Of a stretch of 38,120 bases of DNA, positions 36,651-38,120 are shown piece by piece. Origin of the DNA: CAYRGC01 sp964423795 (GTDB taxonomy: Bacteria; Patescibacteriota; Gracilibacteria; Peribacterales; Peribacteraceae); contig CAYRGC010000011.1 in the NCBI GenBank assembly GCA_964423795.1, positions 1 through 38,120 of the forward strand, given 5' to 3'. Below the pieces are notes generated by a model. The model was given only the letters and a program-made list of their open reading frames with translations, was not told where the DNA came from and ran no database searches. The translations under genes and the position numbers were made by a program. Within the stretch, counting starts at the first letter, position 1, and the number at the start of each line of letters is the position of its first letter.

Positions 36651-36815
36651 ATGCAAAAAATCCGCATCGAGCAACACAGTGCCACCGGGGGAGCGTGGTT
36701 CGCGCTGTGGCTCTTTTCCATCGGCTTCCTGCAGCTCTCGTTCTGGAAAGGCGTGCTGGCGCTCCTGCTCTGGCCGTACTTCCTGGGCGTCGCGCTCAGT
36801 GGCAAGCTCGCCTGA
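36651..36815 (+). CDS. Small membrane peptide, 54 residues
   Basis: The peptide reads MQKIRIEQHSATGGAWFALW and continues as two hydrophobic segments (LFSIGFLQLSFWKGVLALLL and WPYFLGVALSGKL), so it is likely to span the membrane twice or form a hairpin. The codon usage matches the G+C-rich neighbours. It has a leaderless -10 box directly upstream and a strong terminator just after the stop (36831-36857), which mark it as a complete transcription unit although it is too short for most gene finders. I do not recognise a family; single short membrane peptides of this kind often modulate a larger membrane partner. Confidence 0.75.
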   Translation: MQKIRIEQHSATGGAWFALWLFSIGFLQLSFWKGVLALLLWPYFLGVALSGKLA

Positions 36816-36826
36816 ACGGGACAAAG

Positions 36827-36870
36827 AAAAAGCGGTCACCGACGAGTCGGGACCGCTCTTCTTCTCTCTT
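36827..36870. terminator. Bidirectional terminator between the 54-residue and the 32-residue genes
   Basis: AGCGGTC (36831-36837) pairs with GACCGCT (36851-36857); the 13-nt loop itself has a CCGAC-GAG-TCGG-type mini-stem. A T-rich tract follows on the plus side (CTTCTTCTCTCTT) and TTTTTCTTTG follows on the minus side, so it ends both transcripts. Confidence 0.85.
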
Positions 36871-36878
36871 GAACGGAG

Positions 36879-36977
36879 TTAGCAGTTGCAACCGCCGCCG
36901 ACGAGGCCGCAGGAGCCACCGCAACCGCCGCCGAGGGTGTAGCCGCAGGAGCAGCCACCGTTACCACCGTGCGTCAT
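36879..36977 (-). CDS. Cys/Gly-rich peptide, 32 residues
   Basis: The peptide starts MTHGGNGGCSCGYTLGGGCG and ends GSCGLVGGGCNC; 6 of 32 residues are Cys and 14 are Gly. The only other residues are small or polar plus one Tyr, one His and two Leu. The cysteines occur as C-S-C, G-C-G-G-S-C and C-N-C, and could bind metal or form disulphides. I do not recognise a family; comparable Gly/Cys-rich peptides include metallothionein-like proteins and bacteriocin or RiPP precursors, but no modification gene lies nearby. It has a consensus promoter, a C-rich 25-nt leader and a terminator within 30 nt of its stop, so the transcription unit is self-contained. Confidence 0.7.
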   Translation of the reverse strand: MTHGGNGGCSCGYTLGGGCGGSCGLVGGGCNC

Positions 36978-37008
36978 GGGGGATCGGGGGAAAAACTAAA
37001 GGATCCGC

Positions 37009-37037
37009 AGTATAATCCGTGGCTACTTTCCTGTCTA
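37009..37037 (-). promoter_or_regulatory. Promoter of the Cys/Gly-rich peptide
   Basis: On the minus strand TAGACA (37037-37032) and TATACT (37014-37009), within ATTATACT, are 17 nt apart. The start site should lie near 37002, giving a leader of about 25 nt with a C-rich end. Confidence 0.65.
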
Positions 37038-37148
37038 GCACTCACTCTTGACGAGTGACATGATCGGCGGCTGGAAAATGGTAAATGCAATCAAATCGAG
37101 CAATCCGTGAAAAATCCGCTTCGGCATTTTCCGGACTTTTTTCGGAAT

Positions 37149-37176
37149 TTGCAAAAATAATAAAATATGATATTAT
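37149..37176 (+). promoter_or_regulatory. Promoter of the putative small RNA
   Basis: TTGCAA (37149-37154) and TATTAT (37171-37176) are 16 nt apart in a strongly A/T-rich stretch that stands out from the G+C-rich surroundings. Confidence 0.65.
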
Positions 37177-37182
37177 GTTAAA

Positions 37183-37272
37183 GTCATCGATTGTCACGCC
37201 CCTCGGGGCGCTTCACCGGTGACGACAAAAACATCAACCGTCACCGCAGTCGTCGGCGACGGTTTTTGTTTT
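37183..37272 (+). ncRNA. Putative small structured RNA, about 90 nt
   Basis: Downstream of a good promoter the sequence can fold into two parts. The first is a stem GTCAC/GTGAC (37193-37197 with 37219-37223) closing an inner CGCCC-CTCG-GGGCG hairpin. The second, AACCGTC/GACGGTT (37236-37242 with 37258-37264) with an inner CCG-CAGTCGT-CGG, is followed by TTTTTGTTTT, an intrinsic terminator. No start codon with a plausible frame lies within it. It does not match tmRNA, 4.5S, 6S or RNase P RNA by eye. Its function is unknown. Confidence 0.6.
37236..37272 (+). terminator. Rho-independent terminator of the putative small RNA
   Basis: AACCGTC pairs with GACGGTT around an inner CCG/CGG stem, followed by TTTTTGTTTT. 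It lies 34 nt from the convergent PyrK-like gene end and could also limit plus-strand read-through into it. Confidence 0.75.
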
Positions 37273-37305
37273 GCCGGGCGGGTTCTCGCTCTCTCGATAT
37301 GACAG

Positions 37306-38120
37306 TCATTTTTTCGGAGTCGGTGTCGCGAACTCGTGCTTCTTTCCCACGTCGTCGCGGTGGTATTTGCCGAACTCGGTTATCGCGAGGCAGCGGTCGT
37401 TCTTGAGAACGGGGCCTTCCACGCAGAGGCGGATCCCGAGCGGGTCCACCACGCAGTTGCCGCAGAGGCCGTACCCGCACTTCATGTAGCGCTCCAGCGA
37501 GAGCTGGCTCGGCACCTGGTGCGCGGCCGTGATCTCGCTCACGCGCTTAAGCATCATCTCGGGGCCGCAGGCGAACACCTGGTCGATGGGGGAGCACTCT
37601 TCCTTCTTGGCCTTGTCCGAATGGCGAGGGCAACTGCTCAGCAACTGCTCCAGGATATCGACGTTGAAGCCCTTGTAGCCGACGGAACCGTCGTTCGTGG
37701 CGATGTGGAGCGAGACGTGCGGCAGCGATTCCAGCTCCTTGAGGTAGAGCAGGTGCTCCTTGCCGCGCGCGCCGACGATCACCTCCAGCGTGCAGCCGTG
37801 CTTCACCGTCTCCTTCGCCACGAAGTACATGGGCGCGGCGCCGTAGCCGCCCGCCACGAGCACGATGTGCTGCCCCGGCTTCCACTCGTAGAAGGTGCCG
37901 AAGGGTCCGCGCAGGCCCACGAGGTCGCCCACCTTGCACCGCGCGAGCGTGTTGCTCATGTCGCCGACCGCGAAGAAGGTGATCTTCGTGGTGGCGCCGT
38001 CGTCCTCCGCCACCGAGAACGGCACCTCGTCCACGCCCGGGAGCCAGGCCATGACGAACTGCCCGGGCTTGGCGCCGAGCGAGCCGTCGAACGTGTAGGT
38101 GCGCACCATCTCCGTCTCCT
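37306..38120 (-). CDS. Dihydroorotate dehydrogenase electron-transfer subunit, PyrK-like (5' end outside window)
   Basis: PyrK passes electrons from dihydroorotate oxidation to NAD through FAD and a [2Fe-2S] cluster in pyrimidine synthesis; related subunits serve hydrogenase-type enzymes. The visible 271 codons match: FAD domain PGQFVMAWLPGVDEVPFSVA and VGLRGPFGTFYEWKPGQHIV, NAD domain VLVAGGYGAAPMYFVAKETV and VFACGPEMMLKRVSEITAAH, then the cluster site MKCGYGLCGNCVVDPLGIRL with the fourth Cys in LCVEGPV. The frame is open to the right edge (codons before the first ATG read E-T-E), so the true start lies beyond the window, and the first ATG at 38109 is probably internal. The C-terminal tail is Lys/Pro-rich. 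Confidence 0.88.
   Translation of the reverse strand, partial: ETEMVRTYTFDGSLGAKPGQFVMAWLPGVDEVPFSVAEDDGATTKITFFAVGDMSNTLARCKVGDLVGLRGPFGTFYEWKPGQHIVLVAGGYGAAPMYFVAKETVKHGCTLEVIVGARGKEHLLYLKELESLPHVSLHIATNDGSVGYKGFNVDILEQLLSSCPRHSDKAKKEECSPIDQVFACGPEMMLKRVSEITAAHQVPSQLSLERYMKCGYGLCGNCVVDPLGIRLCVEGPVLKNDRCLAITEFGKYHRDDVGKKHEFATPTPKK

Larger units (their letters stand above)
36978..37305. other. Intergenic region of 328 nt with promoters and structured RNA
   Basis: No protein gene is supported here. It contains the minus-strand promoter of the Cys/Gly-rich peptide (37009-37037), a small stem-loop TCACTC-TTGAC-GAGTGA near 37040-37057, an AAAATCCG-CTT-CGG-ATTTT stem-loop around 37109-37130 followed by TCCGGACTTTTTT, and then the promoter and body of a putative small RNA (37149-37272). 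It is A/T-rich in the middle. Confidence 0.6.

Noticed and set aside
36879..36977. A lanthipeptide, sactipeptide or other RiPP precursor
   Set aside because: The composition would allow it, but no radical SAM, LanM-like, YcaO or transporter gene lies within the window on either side, so only a Cys/Gly-rich peptide is claimed.
37191..37406. An open frame overlapping the putative small RNA
   Set aside because: The frame is Arg/Ser-rich, runs through a terminator and into the PyrK-like gene, and starts inside the first RNA stem.
1..38120. Reassigned genetic code (TGA as Gly, as in Gracilibacteria)
   Set aside because: TGA ends many well-recognised proteins at the expected length here (for example RlmD, RlmH, UppP, OtsB-like), and family motifs never need TGA read as an amino acid.

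Overview
The window is about 38 kb of dense, high-GC (about 60% or more by eye) bacterial chromosome with short intergenic gaps, roughly 47 protein genes on both strands, two tRNA genes, no rRNA, no CRISPR array and no insertion sequence. TGA works as an ordinary stop, so no recoding is needed. Lineage cannot be fixed from this sequence. Small exported proteins of unknown family, an archaeal/eukaryal-type prolyl-tRNA synthetase, almost no Shine-Dalgarno sequences and many apparently leaderless genes fit a deep, poorly sampled lineage; a high-GC Patescibacteria/CPR-type bacterium (for example near Peregrinibacteria/Peribacteria) is my guess, at low confidence.

Layout. 1-3.0 kb: secD (cut by the left edge) with an embedded parvulin domain, preceded by a lipoprotein that resembles the SecD periplasmic domain. 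3.1-6.6 kb: envelope and sugar genes (nucleotidyltransferase, a truncated polyprenyl-glycosylphosphotransferase-like membrane protein) and a putative exported metalloprotein. 6.6-9.1 kb: rRNA methyltransferases (RlmD/TrmA family, RlmH) around an unknown gene. 9.3-12 kb: a cysteine-repeat exported protein, DUF1801 and NTF2-like genes, tRNA-Glu(CTC), a stand-alone receiver and a 38-residue zinc-finger-like protein. 12.2-19.8 kb: MscS channel, a trehalose-phosphatase-like gene with two compensating frameshifts, lipoprotein, GIY-YIG, DEAD-box helicase, AlkD-like glycosylase, nitroreductase, PRMT-like methyltransferase, DUF1003 and PH-domain membrane proteins. 19.8-23 kb: structured intergenic repeats around proS, a VIT1-like transporter and a YuiD-like membrane protein. 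23.0-26.3 kb: a three-gene operon of unknown function with its own promoter. 26.4-31.8 kb: HPF, L25, glycosyltransferase plus UppP, RlmI-like, small membrane and DUF488 genes. 31.8-38.1 kb: membrane proteins, polysaccharide deacetylase, Ada/Ogt-type methyltransferase, a second cysteine-repeat lipoprotein, DUF1059, tRNA-Glu(TTC), a 54-residue membrane peptide, a 32-residue Cys/Gly-rich peptide, a putative small RNA, and a PyrK-like protein cut by the right edge.

Two themes run through the window. First, transcription and translation signals: at least sixteen genes have a TANNNT -10 box ending 6-8 nt before the start codon, so their transcripts should begin at or next to the start codon. Other genes have a -35/-10 pair (TTGNNN, 16-18 nt, TANNNT) and a 15-28 nt pyrimidine-rich leader without GGAGG. 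Second, the cell envelope: Sec export with a built-in prolyl-isomerase domain, UppP with a glycosyltransferase, a polysaccharide deacetylase, and several exported cysteine-rich proteins. The best candidates for undescribed biology are the SecD/SecD-like lipoprotein pair, the 23.0-26.3 kb operon, the isolated Cys/Gly-rich peptide unit and the adjacent putative RNA.
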